From positions 1 through 64,000 of the forward strand of contig NZ_CP097810.1 in the NCBI RefSeq assembly GCF_000364165.2: a stretch of DNA of 64,000 nt, written 5' to 3'. Below are positions 1-9,528 of this stretch, piece after piece. The translations under genes and the position numbers were made by a program. The stretch is from Clostridium sp. MD294. GTDB taxonomy: Bacteria > Bacillota > Clostridia > Lachnospirales > Anaerotignaceae. The notes below the pieces were generated by a model. That model saw only the letters and a program-made list of their open reading frames with translations. It did no database searches and was not told the origin of the DNA. How positions within the stretch are numbered: position 1 is the stretch's first letter; each line of letters starts with the position of its first letter.

Positions 1-1345
1 TATTCTATTTTACCCTCTTTTTTCATTGTAATCAAACATAACTTAGAATGTACTTTTAAATCATCTAATCCATATATTACATGACAGCCTGCTTCTTCTA
101 ATCTTCTTGACCATTCAATATTATTTTCTTCATCAAATCTCGCTTTTAATTCTACCAATACATCTACTTGTTTTCCACTTTCTACTGCTTCAATCAATGC
201 ACTTACAATTTTGCTTGATTTTGCCAAACGGTACAATGTCATTTTGATAGAAACAACATTCGGGTCAACTGCTGCCTCGCTGAGCAAATGCAAAAATGGC
301 CTCATACTTTCATAAGGATAGCAAAGCAATATATCCTTTTTTTCAATTTGCTCTATCATATACTGTTTGCGGTTAAAAACAGCGGCAGTTTGAGGTACTC
401 TTTTATCAAAAAACAATTCGCTTTTTGCTCTCAAATAATCTCTAATATAAGAAACAAAAGATAAATCATAGGAGCGTGAGAATAAAATGTCTGTTCTTTT
501 TTTAATTTCATATATTCACACAGTTTTGCAACAGTAGTGCCATCTAATTCTCTTGTATGTTCTAAACGTACAGGAGAAAGTTTTCTTCTACGTTTTACTA
601 CCTCTTCCATATGCTGTCTATAATCTAAATCTTCGTCATATATTTGTTCTGCATCAATATCAGCATTTCTTGTAATACGTATTAATGATTTTGCACTAAT
701 TTTATAACTTTTAAATACTTTAGGTAAAAAATGCAATATTAATTCTTCTGCAAGCATAAAACTGCCTTTTCTAGATGGAATTTCTATCAATCTTTCAAAT
801 ACACCTGTATTACATGGTATAATGCCAATTTTTTCTTTTTCATTTTTGGTACTTAACACCGCTACCGCATAAATGTCTTTATTTTTTAAAAATGGAAATG
901 GTTGTTTTTTTCCTACTACAATACTAGAAAGTAAAGGAGCAATTTCTCTTTCAAAATATTGTTCTAAATATACTGCTTCTTTTTTAGATAATGATTGAAA
1001 ATTAATAATATGAACGCCTTCTTTTTCTAGTCCTTGAAGCAATTTTTCATATATTTTATCTTTTTTATCTCCTAATTCTTTACAACGTTTTAATATAGCT
1101 TCAATTTGTTTGTTGTGCTGTCATATTTGTTTTATTGTCTTTTGTATTTTCTGATAAAAGCATTTGATCTCTTAAAGAACCTACTCTTACCATGAAAAAC
1201 TCATTAATTACTTTGAAAAATAGACAAAAAAGAAGTCTTTCACAAGAGGTACATTTTCGTCTTCTGCCTCTTCTAGAACTCTTTCATTAAATTGTAACCA
1301 AGACAATTCCCTATTTTGAAAACAAACTCTTTTTTCCTCTTTCAT
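1..1345 (-). pseudogene. ppk1: Polyphosphate kinase 1, frameshifted and partial at window edge
   Basis: Polyphosphate kinase makes polyphosphate from ATP. The trace starts at ATG 1343-1345 behind AGAGGGGG and opens with the typical PPK N-terminus (NRELSWLQFNERVLEEA). The product can only be read by changing frame several times. A short N-terminal stretch breaks near 1240. A middle piece, clearest at about 500-1042, includes PLLSSIVVGKKQPFPFL. A third frame from about 480 down to 1 carries MTLYRLAKSSKIV, VELKARFDEENN and LKVHSKL. The gene continues past the window start. Residues stay family-like on both sides of each break, so the breaks are single-base indels rather than old decay. The three following genes are broken in the same way, which makes a sequencing or assembly error plausible. 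Confidence 0.85.
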
Positions 1346-1541
1346 ATTTTTTCCCCCTCTTATATCATTTATTTCTATATTTATGGTACTATGAAATTAC
1401 ATAGCATACCCGTTTTATTCATAAATAACTTATATAATCATACCACATATTTCGTTGATAGGAAATGTTATTTTTATATATTCTATGGACAAACATCATG
1501 TATGTTTCTATTTCATAGTATTTATTTCATATTACTTTTTA

Positions 1542-2060
1542 TTAATATTCCAATCCTTTTATTGCTTTTATTCCTTTTTTATAATAATGTTTTATATTTT
1601 TCATTTCTGTTACTAAATCTGCATATTCTATCAATTTTGTACTTGCATTTCTTCCTGTTAGTACAATATCCATTGTTTTTTTTGTATTTTGAAGCACTTC
1701 AATTAAATTTTCTTCTGTTAAAAAATCAGATACACAAATGTTTTCATACAAAATACATTTACGATTTCATCTAATATTATCATATCATATTTTTCGCAAA
1801 GTAATACTTTTTTGCACATTCCCATGGCTTTTTGAATACAGTCTATTTGCTGTTGAGGTGTTTTAGTCCAGAATATCCTAATCCTGTTTGGTATAATGTT
1901 ACATTAATTTTTTTAATAATTTTATTTCTCCACTTTCAAACTCTGGCGATTTTAAAAATTGTATCATACAAACTTTTTTTCCCCAGCCTAATGCTCTAAT
2001 ACACAGTCCTATTGCTGCTGTTGTTTTTCCCTTTCCTTTTCCTGTATATAACAATACCAT
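1542..2060 (-). pseudogene. cobO: Corrinoid adenosyltransferase CobO/BtuR, frameshifted
   Basis: The family transfers the adenosyl group of ATP to cob(I)alamin. The start is ATG 2058-2060 with AGAGGTG upstream. The N-terminus has the P-loop (YTGKGKGKTTAAIG). After about 54 codons the frame stops near 1910. It resumes as a QTGLGYSG stretch, shifts again near 1865 into TKTPQQQIDCIQ and MIILDEIV, and shifts once more near 1745 before the intact C-terminus (LTGRNASTKLIEYADLVTEMK). The total span of about 173 codons is the normal length of the family, so nothing large is missing and only three small indels break it. It could be a recent pseudogene or an artefact of poor sequence quality. Confidence 0.85.
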
Positions 2061-2190
2061 TTTTTTCACCTCTTTATTATTTTACTCTACTTTGTAAATC
2101 ATTTCTATAAAAATGATTGTATCCATATTGTTTTTGCTTTATAATAGAAAAAATCAATGTAACATAATTTATATGAAGGGAGATTTTTTT

Positions 2191-3720
2191 TTGTTAAATT
2201 ACACTTTAGAAGAAAAAATAAAAACACTTTCTACACAATACATTGAACAGCAAGCTACTGCAAGTCTTTTATTGCTTTTAATGAGTGCTTTAGACAGAGA
2301 ATACCAAACAACAGATATTCATTATACCATACACAATGACATTTTAGAATTACAAAATGCAGTAAAACATTATATCATACAACTTCAGTATATATTAGAT
2401 AATGACGATGAAAAAGTACGTCTTTCTGCATTAGACAATTGTATTCAGCTTAAAAAGAAATTACTTTCTATTTATGAAAATATCTACCAATATACTTCTT
2501 TGTGGAATATTCATTATACTAGAATTGGCGATGAAGTTGCCATTAGAAAATATAAAGAAGAAAATATTACTCAAAAAAAGGTAGAATGGGGAAATTTTTT
2601 ATTTGGATTGTTTAGAATTTTTAAAAACTTCTGAAGATGTTTTGACACAAAAAAGCAGAATGGGACAGCTTTTAAAATGTATTCCCTTTCAAATAGCACG
2701 CTCTAAATATTATGATATGATAAATCAAAGTTTACAATACTCTTTTAGTGGTGAAACAGAGCAATTTATTTCTTATTCTTTAAATACTTTTTATCATATT
2801 ATTGTTCCCGAAAAAAGTAAATATTATGGAAAGTATTTTACAGAATTGTCACAATGGCTTTGTTCTCTACAAAATGTTGTACCAAGCGAATTATCTGATG
2901 AGGCATTAAATGAACAGTATAGTGATTTCAATTCTGTTTTTGAAAATTTAGAAAAAATAGAAGATATGTTTCATTGCCTTTTTAATGATATTAATTCACT
3001 GATATTACTTTTTTATTTGGGATACTCTTTTTCAGAGCTGACTGAAAAAGATGTTTGTCATGCTGACCTATATCATACAGTATGTGAAATGTTCAGTGGA
3101 GAATTATCTGAAGCAGAAAAAGATGCTTATTTAGAACGAGTTAGTACTTCTTTAGAAAATGCTGTAGAGCCTATTATTGACAAAGCGAATGATATAGGAA
3201 AACAAGAATTAAATTACATGAAAAAAATAAATGATTTTTCAGAATTAACTGATGACACCAAAAAAATACTGTTAACAGAAGATTTTATTCGCAGTTGTTA
3301 TTATGGTGACTTAAATGAAGAATTATTTCATTTTGATGCACCTCAAGACCAGCCCCTGCTTCTCAAGAATGGAAACAAAAAGCATTTGATGATTTTATAG
3401 CTCACATAAAAGAAGCATTTTCTGCTATGCCTGTGGCTGTTAGAAAGGCAACAATGCAATTATTTTTAGGTGTTTTGCCTCCTATGTGTACAGTAGAAGA
3501 AGTCATTTCTATGATTAAAAATGCTATAGAAACTGCCCAAACATTTGAACAAAAAATACTTATTGTGGACAAAGTGGGCATGATATTTGAAGGACATGGT
3601 TTTCAATGTGCTAATCAATTACAACAGCATTGTGGCTGCGGACATGAACATCACCATCATCACCACCATGAACACGAACATCACCATGACTGCGGTTGCG
3701 GACACCACCATCATCATTAA
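2191..3720 (+). pseudogene. Unknown protein with His/Cys-rich C-terminal tail, two frameshifts
   Basis: One gene of about 509 codons seems to be split into three frames: 2191 to about 2610, about 2610 to 3350, and about 3350 to 3720. The best start is TTG 2191, eight bases after AAGGGAG. Crossing the breaks at about 2605-2625 and 3340-3352 gives continuous, similar low-complexity helical sequence (FLKTSEDVLTQKS; then APASQEWKQKAFDDFIAHIK). The middle is acidic and helical with no motif I recognise. The last 30 residues are almost all His, Cys, Gly, Glu and Asp (clusters of up to seven His and two CGCG motifs), a likely Ni, Zn or Co binding tail. It lies 24 bp before the glyoxalase-family gene on the same strand, so it may be co-transcribed with it. 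Confidence 0.6.
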
Positions 3721-3744
3721 ACAATAATAAGGGAGATAATAAAC

Positions 3745-4111
3745 ATGAATTTTACATTTAACCATTACAACTACAATGTATTAGATTTACAGAAAAGTAT
3801 GCAATTTTATGAAAACGCCTTAGGTTTAAAAGAGGTAAGAAGAAAAGAAGCAGAAGATGGCAGTTATATACTTGTTTATTTAGGAGATGGCAAAACAGAT
3901 TTTACATTAGAATTAACTTGGCTACGTGACAGAAAAGAAGCCTACAATTTAGGAGAAAATGAATTTCATTTAGCATTTGTAACACAAGATTTCGAAGCAG
4001 CACACCAAAAACACAAGAAATGGGTTGTATCTGTTTCGAAAATCCTTCTATGGGTATTTATTTTATAAATGACCCTGACAATTATTGGTTAGAAATTGTT
4101 CCTGCAAAATA
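3745..4111 (+). pseudogene. VOC-fold lactoylglutathione lyase-like protein, one frameshift
   Basis: This is a small vicinal-oxygen-chelate metalloprotein of the glyoxalase I type. Evidence is HYNYNVLDLQKSMQFYENALG at the N-terminus, FTLELTW in the middle and the C-terminal MGIYFINDPDNYWLEIVPAK. The first frame ends at 4068 in unrelated residues. The true C-terminus is in another frame from about 4015 to 4111, so one base is lost or gained near 4010-4020. Repaired, it has about 122 residues, the usual size for single-domain members. The start ATG 3745 has a GGGAG site upstream. A terminator follows directly. The substrate is not shown by the sequence. Confidence 0.8.
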
Positions 4112-4112
4112 A

Positions 4113-4146
4113 CAAAAAAGTCCACCTTTTTGGTGGATTTTTTATT
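4113..4146 (+). terminator. Intrinsic terminator, probably bidirectional
   Basis: TCCACC (4121-4126) pairs with GGTGGA (4132-4137), extended by flanking A and T runs. It ends the plus-strand glyoxalase-family gene and also serves the minus-strand gene ending at 4145. Confidence 0.85.
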
Positions 4147-4654
4147 ATTTTATACTTTTTATTATGAAATCAACTTTTTCCTCGAAAAAATTTTTCCCAT
4201 TATCTTTTTCTATATCTTCTTTTTTTATGTTATGTAATGTATGAAGTAATATTTCTAAATTTTGTTTATCTAATCTCTTAATAGCAGAAATATAATATTC
4301 GTATAAATTTGGTGTCCATAATACCATTCTGTGAAACATTTCATACCAATCTACAGCATACTTTATCATTTTATAGCTATTAGATAAAAAAATATAAATG
4401 CCTTGTTCTAATTGCTTATATTTTTCTGATATATAGAATATCGTATTTAAAATATCCTCCATAGCAGAACAAGGCCCTTCTGTTTTATCATCAAGTATAT
4501 TACATAGTCTTTCAATTGCACTCATATCAGCTTCTGTTCTCACTTTATATAATGCTTCATCAAATATTTCAATGTCATCATCTTCATTACACATCAATTT
4601 CATTTTGTCCATAATTTGCAAACATTGTTCTATAGAATTTAAACTATAATCCAT
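4145..4654 (-). CDS. Small unknown protein, tandem paralogue A (possible immunity-type fold)
   Basis: A 169-residue soluble protein. ATG 4652-4654 is preferred to the in-frame ATG 15 bp upstream because a GAGGGAG site lies between them, six to seven bases before the chosen start. It is most of the way identical to the neighbour at 4781-5281 in the first 60 residues and then diverges, with a changed C-terminus. The acidic DD.TEGPCSAMEDILNTI segment followed by an aromatic, helical second half is weakly reminiscent of Imm30-type immunity proteins. That is a pattern impression only, and no toxin gene is nearby. No transmembrane segment or signal peptide is visible. Confidence 0.7.
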   Translation of the reverse strand: MDYSLNSIEQCLQIMDKMKLMCNEDDDIEIFDEALYKVRTEADMSAIERLCNILDDKTEGPCSAMEDILNTIFYISEKYKQLEQGIYIFLSNSYKMIKYAVDWYEMFHRMVLWTPNLYEYYISAIKRLDKQNLEILLHTLHNIKKEDIEKDNGKNFFEEKVDFIIKSIK

Positions 4655-4740
4655 AGTACTCTCCCTCATTTCATATTAATTCAATAAAACGATATTAAAA
4701 ATTTCTTTTATTTCAATATAATAGCTACTATTTTTTTTGC
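4652..4740. repeat. Duplicated upstream region carrying the 3' tail of the DUF2085 gene
   Basis: This segment is nearly identical to 5279-5368, an offset of about 627 bp. In the right copy the sequence is the spacer plus the last codons (WELAKKIVAIILK) of the DUF2085 gene. In the left copy the same codons are an orphan fragment. It marks the edge of a tandem duplication that created the two paralogues. Confidence 0.9.
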
Positions 4741-4780
4741 TAATTCCCACAATATAAAATAATTATTTATTTTTATTAAC

Positions 4781-5281
4781 TTATATAATACCTACTTCTT
4801 TTCGTATAAAATCAATACTCTCTTTATAATAGCCTTCTTCATCATATTTTTCTATATCATATAATGTATTAAGCAATATGTCTAAATTTTGTTTATCTAA
4901 TCTTTTTATAGCAGAAATATAATATTGCTCCAAATCATACGAATTTAATAACAATTGATGAAACATTTTATACCAATATGCAGCATACTTTATCATTTTA
5001 TAGCTATTAGATAAAAAAATATAAACACCTTGTTCTAATTGATTACATCTTTTAGCTATATAAATTATACTTTCTAAAATATCCATCATAGCAGAGCAAG
5101 GTCCTTCTGTTTCATCATCGAGTATATTACATAGTCTTTCAATTACACTCATATCACCTTCCATACTCACTTTGTATAATGCTGCATCAAATACTTCAAT
5201 ATCATCATATTCATTACACATCAATTTCATTTTGTCCATAATTTGCAAACATTGTTCTATAGAATTTAAACTATAATCCAT
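4781..5281 (-). CDS. Small unknown protein, tandem paralogue B
   Basis: A 166-residue soluble protein, sister of the gene at 4145-4654 (shared N-terminus MDYSLNSIEQCLQIMDKMKL and the DD.TEGPCSAM block). The start ATG 5279-5281 has the same internal GAGGGAG site as its paralogue, which again argues against the ATG 15 bp upstream. The two copies differ most after residue 90 and have different C-termini, so they have diverged since duplication and both remain open. It lies about 55 bp downstream of the DUF2085 gene on the same strand and may be read from the same promoter. Function unknown; an immunity-like role is only a guess. Confidence 0.7.
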   Translation of the reverse strand: MDYSLNSIEQCLQIMDKMKLMCNEYDDIEVFDAALYKVSMEGDMSVIERLCNILDDETEGPCSAMMDILESIIYIAKRCNQLEQGVYIFLSNSYKMIKYAAYWYKMFHQLLLNSYDLEQYYISAIKRLDKQNLDILLNTLYDIEKYDEEGYYKESIDFIRKEVGII

Positions 5282-5335
5282 AGTACTCTCCCTCATTTCA
5301 TATTAATTCAATAAAACGATATTAAAAAATTTCTT

Positions 5336-5704
5336 TTATTTCAATATAATAGCTACTATTTTTTTTGCTAATTCCCACATCATAAAATGGATATGTAGCA
5401 AAAAAGAAACTACAACAATACCAAAAAATGCCCCTGTAAAAAATCGCAAAGCATTATTACTAAACCATTTTGTTTTTAATTGCAATGTGCCATCTATTAT
5501 TAAAGGCATTGCAAACACAATACACCAACCCCAACTAGCATACCAATGCAATGATAAAAATAACAAACATTCTAATATCATTCCTACTAATTCACCAGTA
5601 CATCTGGCACAAATAGGAAACTGTTTTCCTTTCCAAAAAAAAGAACGAGCAGGCAAACTATGACAACCAAAAAATATTTTTAAAAAAAATCCTATTTTTT
5701 TCAT
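5336..5704 (-). CDS. DUF2085 family membrane protein
   Basis: A 122-residue protein with the DUF2085 signature: GCHSLPARSFFWKGKQFPICARCTG near the N-terminus (Cys/His pairs around CARCTG), followed by three or four hydrophobic segments. The family has no known function; the conserved Cys/His cluster suggests metal binding at the membrane face. It lies 17 bp after the zinc-ribbon gene at 5722-6027. The ribosome site is weak (ATAGGAAT), so it may depend on translation from upstream. Its last 13 codons were copied into the duplication to its left. Confidence 0.8.
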   Translation of the reverse strand: MKKIGFFLKIFFGCHSLPARSFFWKGKQFPICARCTGELVGMILECLLFLSLHWYASWGWCIVFAMPLIIDGTLQLKTKWFSNNALRFFTGAFFGIVVVSFLLHIHFMMWELAKKIVAIILK

Positions 5705-5721
5705 ATTCCTATTTTTTTAAA

Positions 5722-6027
5722 TCAATAAGGAACTCCCATTGTAAACATAATACCATACAATATCGCATAAAATGCAATAGGCAGTACAGTACCTATTATA
5801 AAGCCAATCAATGCACCTATGCCTGCCTTTTTACCGCTTTTTGGTTTCGTATCTTTCCACACAATATACAATATCAATCCTACAATAGGAAAACAGCAGC
5901 CTAATACACCCCACCATGTACTGCCGTTATCTTCTACCAGTATTTGATTTTGATTTACTGGTACATTGCAATAAGGACATTGTGCTAAATTGTTATCGAT
6001 TTGTTTTCCACAATTTCTACAATACAT
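5722..6027 (-). CDS. Zinc-ribbon membrane protein
   Basis: A 101-residue protein with an N-terminal zinc ribbon (MYCRNCGKQID, then CPYCNVPV; two CxxC pairs about 12 residues apart), a short linker and two hydrophobic segments separated by a basic WKDTKPKSGKKAG loop. It is a tandem paralogue of the gene at 6046-6348. Such small zinc-ribbon plus transmembrane proteins are common in Clostridia and have no assigned role. The start ATG has GGAAGG upstream. Confidence 0.8.
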   Translation of the reverse strand: MYCRNCGKQIDNNLAQCPYCNVPVNQNQILVEDNGSTWWGVLGCCFPIVGLILYIVWKDTKPKSGKKAGIGALIGFIIGTVLPIAFYAILYGIMFTMGVPY

Positions 6028-6045
6028 ATTTTTTTACCTTCCTTT

Positions 6046-6348
6046 TTATAATCCATAACTTGCAAAGGCTAAAATAATCATACACAAATAAAATAATATA
6101 GGAATTAATACACTTAACACAAATCCAATTAATGCACCAATACCTGCCTTTTTACCGCTTTTTGGCTTGGTATCTTTCCATACTATGTACAACACCAATC
6201 CTGCAATAGGAACACAACAGCCTAATACACCCCACCATGTACTGCCATTATCTTCTACCACTGTTTGACCTTGCATTACTGGTGTATTACAATAAGGGCA
6301 TTGTGCTAAATTATTATCTATTTCTTTACCACAGTTTCTGCAATACAT
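6046..6348 (-). CDS. Zinc-ribbon membrane protein, paralogue
   Basis: A 100-residue zinc-ribbon (MYCRNCGKEID, CPYCNTPV) plus two-helix membrane protein, about 70 percent identical by eye to its neighbour at 5722-6027, including the WKDTKPKSGKKAGIGALIGF loop. The in-frame ATG at 6366 was rejected because AGGGGAG lies between it and ATG 6348, at good spacing for the latter. The two genes are 18 bp apart and look like the start of a small operon with the DUF2085 gene. Confidence 0.8.
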   Translation of the reverse strand: MYCRNCGKEIDNNLAQCPYCNTPVMQGQTVVEDNGSTWWGVLGCCVPIAGLVLYIVWKDTKPKSGKKAGIGALIGFVLSVLIPILFYLCMIILAFASYGL

Positions 6349-6444
6349 AAAATCTCCCCTTTTCATTACTTTACAACAACTATCGTAAACAATACTATTA
6401 TAGCAATAATTGCTATTCTAATCAATATTTTTGCTTTATACAGC

Positions 6445-6486
6445 AAAAATAGCAGAGAACATTTTTTACATTTCTCTGCTATTTTT
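6445..6486 (-). terminator. Terminator of valS
   Basis: A perfect 15-bp inverted repeat, AAAAATAGCAGAGAA (6445-6459) against TTCTCTGCTATTTTT (6472-6486), 16 bp after the valS stop. The T tract is part of the stem, so it can work in both directions. Confidence 0.85.
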
Positions 6487-6501
6487 ATTATTTATATGCT
6501 A

Positions 6502-9141
6502 TTATTTTTTCATCTGTGCTAATCTTTGTTCTACTTGTGCTAACATTGCTCTATATTTTGTTTCTTTTGCTTTTTCTTCTTCAATTACTTTTTCTGGTGC
6601 TTTTGCAACAAAGCCTTCATTACTTAATTTCTTCACAACTCTTTCAATTTCTTTTTGAAGTTTTTCTTTTTCTTTTGTCAAACGCTCTACTTCTTTAGCA
6701 ATGTCAACCAATTCTGCAAATGGCATATATATTACTGCATTATGAATTACAACAGAAACAGCATCATCACCTATATTATTTTTATCAGATTGTACAAAAA
6801 CATCACTTGCATAAGATAATGTTTTAAAGAATACTTTTGATTTTTCAAATATATCTGTAGTTTCTTTATTTTCTGTTACTACAAATACTTGTGCCTTTTT
6901 AGAAGGTGCTACATTCATTTCTGCTCTAATATTACGGATACTTCTAACAGCTTCTTTGATTACATCAATTTCTTTTTCGTTTTCTGTAAATGCCCATTGT
7001 TGCTTAAATTCTGGCCATTGTGAAATCATAATACTTTCTTCTTCATTTTGTACATTTAAAAACAATTCCTCTGTAATAAAAGGCATAAATGGGTGAAGCA
7101 ATTTCAATGCAGTAATCAATACTGTTTTTAATGTCCAAAGTGCTGCAATTCTGGTATCATCTTCTTTATTATAAAGACGTGGTTTTACCATTTCAATATA
7201 CCAGTCACAATATTCGTCCCATAAGAAATCATGTACTTTTTGTGCTGCAATGCCCAGTTCATAACCTTTCATATTTTCCTCTACATCTTTGGCTAATGTA
7301 TTTACTTTGGAAAGTATCCATTTATCTGCTGATGTCAAATTTGAAGGCATTTCTTTTTGTAAATCTTCTTCCAAATTCATAAGCACAAAACGACACGCAT
7401 TCCACAATTTATTTAAGAAGTTTCTACTAGCTTCCAATCTTTCCCAATAAAAACGCATATCATTTCCTGGTGCATTTCCTGTAATTAACATCAATCTCAA
7501 AGCATCTGCACCATATTTTTCAATTACTTCTAATGGGTCAATACCATTACCTAATGATTTTGAGAATTTTCTGCCTTTGTCATCTCTTACCAAACCATGT
7601 ATAAATACATCATGGAAAGGTGTTTGTTTCATCCATTCCATACCAGAAAATGTCATTCTAACTACCCAGAAGAATATAATATCATATCCTGTTACCAATA
7701 CACTCGTAGGATAAAAATGTTTTAAATCTTCCGCATTTTCATCAGGCCAGCCTAATGTAGAGAAAGGCCACAATGCAGAGGAGAACCAGGTATCAAGTGC
7801 ATCTTCATCTTGTGTTAATGAAGTGCAACCACATTTTTCACATTTTTCTGGTGCTGTTTTAGAAACAGTAATATGACCACAATCAGCACAATAATATGCT
7901 GGTATTCTATGTCCCCACCAAAGCTGACGAGAAATACACCAATCTTTAATATTATCTAACCAATGTAAATACACTTTACCAAATCTATCTGGTATAAAAC
8001 GAAGTGATTGATTTTTGTATATTTCAATAGCTGGTTTTGCCAACTCGTCCATTTTTACAAACCACTGTAATTTTATCATTGGTTCTACAATTTTATTGCA
8101 GCGTTCATGTGTGCCAACAGCGTGTGTAATATCTTCAATTTTTACTAAATAACCTTGTTCTTTTAATTCCGCAACAATTTTTTCTCTTGCTTCATATCTA
8201 TCCATACCTTGATATTTTCCAGCATTTTCATTCATAGTACCGTCATCATTGAGTACATTAATTCTTTCTAAATTGTGGCGAACACCTACTTCAAAGTCAT
8301 TAGGGTCATGTGCTGGTGTGATTTTTACAACACCTGTACCAAATTCTCTATCTACATAACTATCTGCTACAATGGGAATTTCTTTTCCTACCAAAGGTAA
8401 TATACATTTTTTACCTATGAGATGTTGATATCTTTCATCATCTGGGTGTACTGCTACTGCGGTATCTCCTAGCATTGTTTCAGGACGTGTTGTAGCAAGA
8501 AGTAAATTTTCATCGCTTCCTACAATAGGATAATTTACATGATAAAAATGTCCTGCAGTATCTACATGGTTTACTTCTGCATCAGATATTGTTGTCTGAC
8601 ACTCTGGACACCAGTTAACTATTTTTTCTCCTCTATAAACATATCCTTTTTCATATAGTCTAACAAATACTTCTAATACTGCATCAGATAGGCCTTCGTC
8701 CATAGTAAAACGAACTCTTTCCCAGTCACAGGAACTTCCTAATTTTTTAATCTGATTTAATATGATGCCACCATATTCTTCTTTCCAAGCCCATGCTCTT
8801 TCTAAAAATCCCTCTCTGCCGACATCTGCCTTAGTTAAACCTTCTTCTGCCATTTTTTGTACTACTTTTAATTCTGTAGATATACTTGCATGGTCAATGC
8901 CAGGTAGCCATAATGTATTATAACCTTCCATTCTTTTCCATCTAATTAATATATCTTGTATAGTATTATCTAATGCGTGCCCCATATGAAGCTGTCCCGT
9001 AATATTTGGTGGTGGCATAACAATACAATAAGGTTTTTTTGTTTTATCAATTACTGTATGAAAATATTTTTTTTCCATCCATTGCTCATATAAACGTTCC
9101 TCCACTATGGAAGGGTCATAATTTTTTGTCAATTCTTTCAT
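6502..9141 (-). CDS. valS: Valyl-tRNA synthetase
   Basis: Charges tRNA-Val with valine in the cytoplasm. At 879 residues it is full length for a bacterial class I ValRS. The HIGH-type motif appears as HMGH (residues 52-55, in PPPNITGQLHMGH) and the KMSKS-type motif as KFSKS (GRKFSKSLGN). A DEDALDTWFSSALWPF block and the C-terminal coiled-coil arm (about residues 810-879, rich in Lys and Glu) are present. The CP1 editing region (TTRPETMLGDTAVAVHP) is intact. The start ATG is seven bases after AGGAGG. It is preceded by a valine-type T-box leader with its own promoter, so it is induced when tRNA-Val is uncharged. Confidence 0.98.
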   Translation of the reverse strand: MKELTKNYDPSIVEERLYEQWMEKKYFHTVIDKTKKPYCIVMPPPNITGQLHMGHALDNTIQDILIRWKRMEGYNTLWLPGIDHASISTELKVVQKMAEEGLTKADVGREGFLERAWAWKEEYGGIILNQIKKLGSSCDWERVRFTMDEGLSDAVLEVFVRLYEKGYVYRGEKIVNWCPECQTTISDAEVNHVDTAGHFYHVNYPIVGSDENLLLATTRPETMLGDTAVAVHPDDERYQHLIGKKCILPLVGKEIPIVADSYVDREFGTGVVKITPAHDPNDFEVGVRHNLERINVLNDDGTMNENAGKYQGMDRYEAREKIVAELKEQGYLVKIEDITHAVGTHERCNKIVEPMIKLQWFVKMDELAKPAIEIYKNQSLRFIPDRFGKVYLHWLDNIKDWCISRQLWWGHRIPAYYCADCGHITVSKTAPEKCEKCGCTSLTQDEDALDTWFSSALWPFSTLGWPDENAEDLKHFYPTSVLVTGYDIIFFWVVRMTFSGMEWMKQTPFHDVFIHGLVRDDKGRKFSKSLGNGIDPLEVIEKYGADALRLMLITGNAPGNDMRFYWERLEASRNFLNKLWNACRFVLMNLEEDLQKEMPSNLTSADKWILSKVNTLAKDVEENMKGYELGIAAQKVHDFLWDEYCDWYIEMVKPRLYNKEDDTRIAALWTLKTVLITALKLLHPFMPFITEELFLNVQNEEESIMISQWPEFKQQWAFTENEKEIDVIKEAVRSIRNIRAEMNVAPSKKAQVFVVTENKETTDIFEKSKVFFKTLSYASDVFVQSDKNNIGDDAVSVVIHNAVIYMPFAELVDIAKEVERLTKEKEKLQKEIERVVKKLSNEGFVAKAPEKVIEEEKAKETKYRAMLAQVEQRLAQMKK

Positions 9142-9189
9142 TCGTTTTCCTCCTATACCTTCACGTTTGTTTCTTTTTTATATTTTCTT

Positions 9190-9452
9190 TCAAAAAAAAA
9201 GAGCTTTCTATCCTATAAAGGACGAAAGCTCGTGGTACCACCTTTTTTTCTGTTTTAAAAAAAACAAAAACAGACACTCAAAAGTCTATAACGTGACAAA
9301 CCGTTTTTGCTTACACACAAATATTGCTTCAGCAAAAAAGCTCCAAAGCTACCTTCTCTATTTCCACACTGAAAAACTTACAGCATTTGTTTTTCTCTCT
9401 GAAAGCTGGAAAATAGATACTCCTCTTTTTCTTTGCTTTTTTCTTAATACAA
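9190..9452 (-). promoter_or_regulatory. T-box leader of valS (GUA specifier)
   Basis: On the minus strand the T-box core GGTGGTACCACG lies at 9242-9231. The competing terminator is GAGCTTTC/GAAAGCTC (9201-9208 with 9224-9231), followed by a U run at 9200-9192. Stem I contains AGAGAG and, at 9355-9345, GAAGGTAGCTTTGG, where GTA (9352-9350) sits at the specifier position and is a valine codon. Uncharged tRNA-Val should pair with the UGGU bulge and favour antitermination. It fills the gap between spoVE/ftsW and valS. Confidence 0.93.
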
Positions 9453-9481
9453 ATTTTATTAAACCTTTTTCATTTTGTCAA
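9453..9481 (-). promoter_or_regulatory. Promoter of the valS T-box transcript
   Basis: TTGACA (9481-9476) and TAAAAT (9458-9453) on the minus strand with a 17-bp spacer, about 10 bp upstream of the expected T-box start. No strong terminator separates this from the upstream spoVE/ftsW gene, so some read-through is possible. Confidence 0.75.
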
Positions 9482-9528
9482 CACCTTTTTCTATAACAAC
9501 ATACACAAAATGAAAAATTAGTACAACA

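Noticed and set aside
431-1042. Programmed frameshifting in ppk1
   Set aside because: Several shifts at different places and in neighbouring genes too; no slippery site plus pseudoknot evident.
1316-1774. Plus-strand open frame of 152 codons
   Set aside because: Antisense to ppk1 and cobO; Phe/Tyr/Ile-rich as expected for antisense of AT-rich coding DNA.
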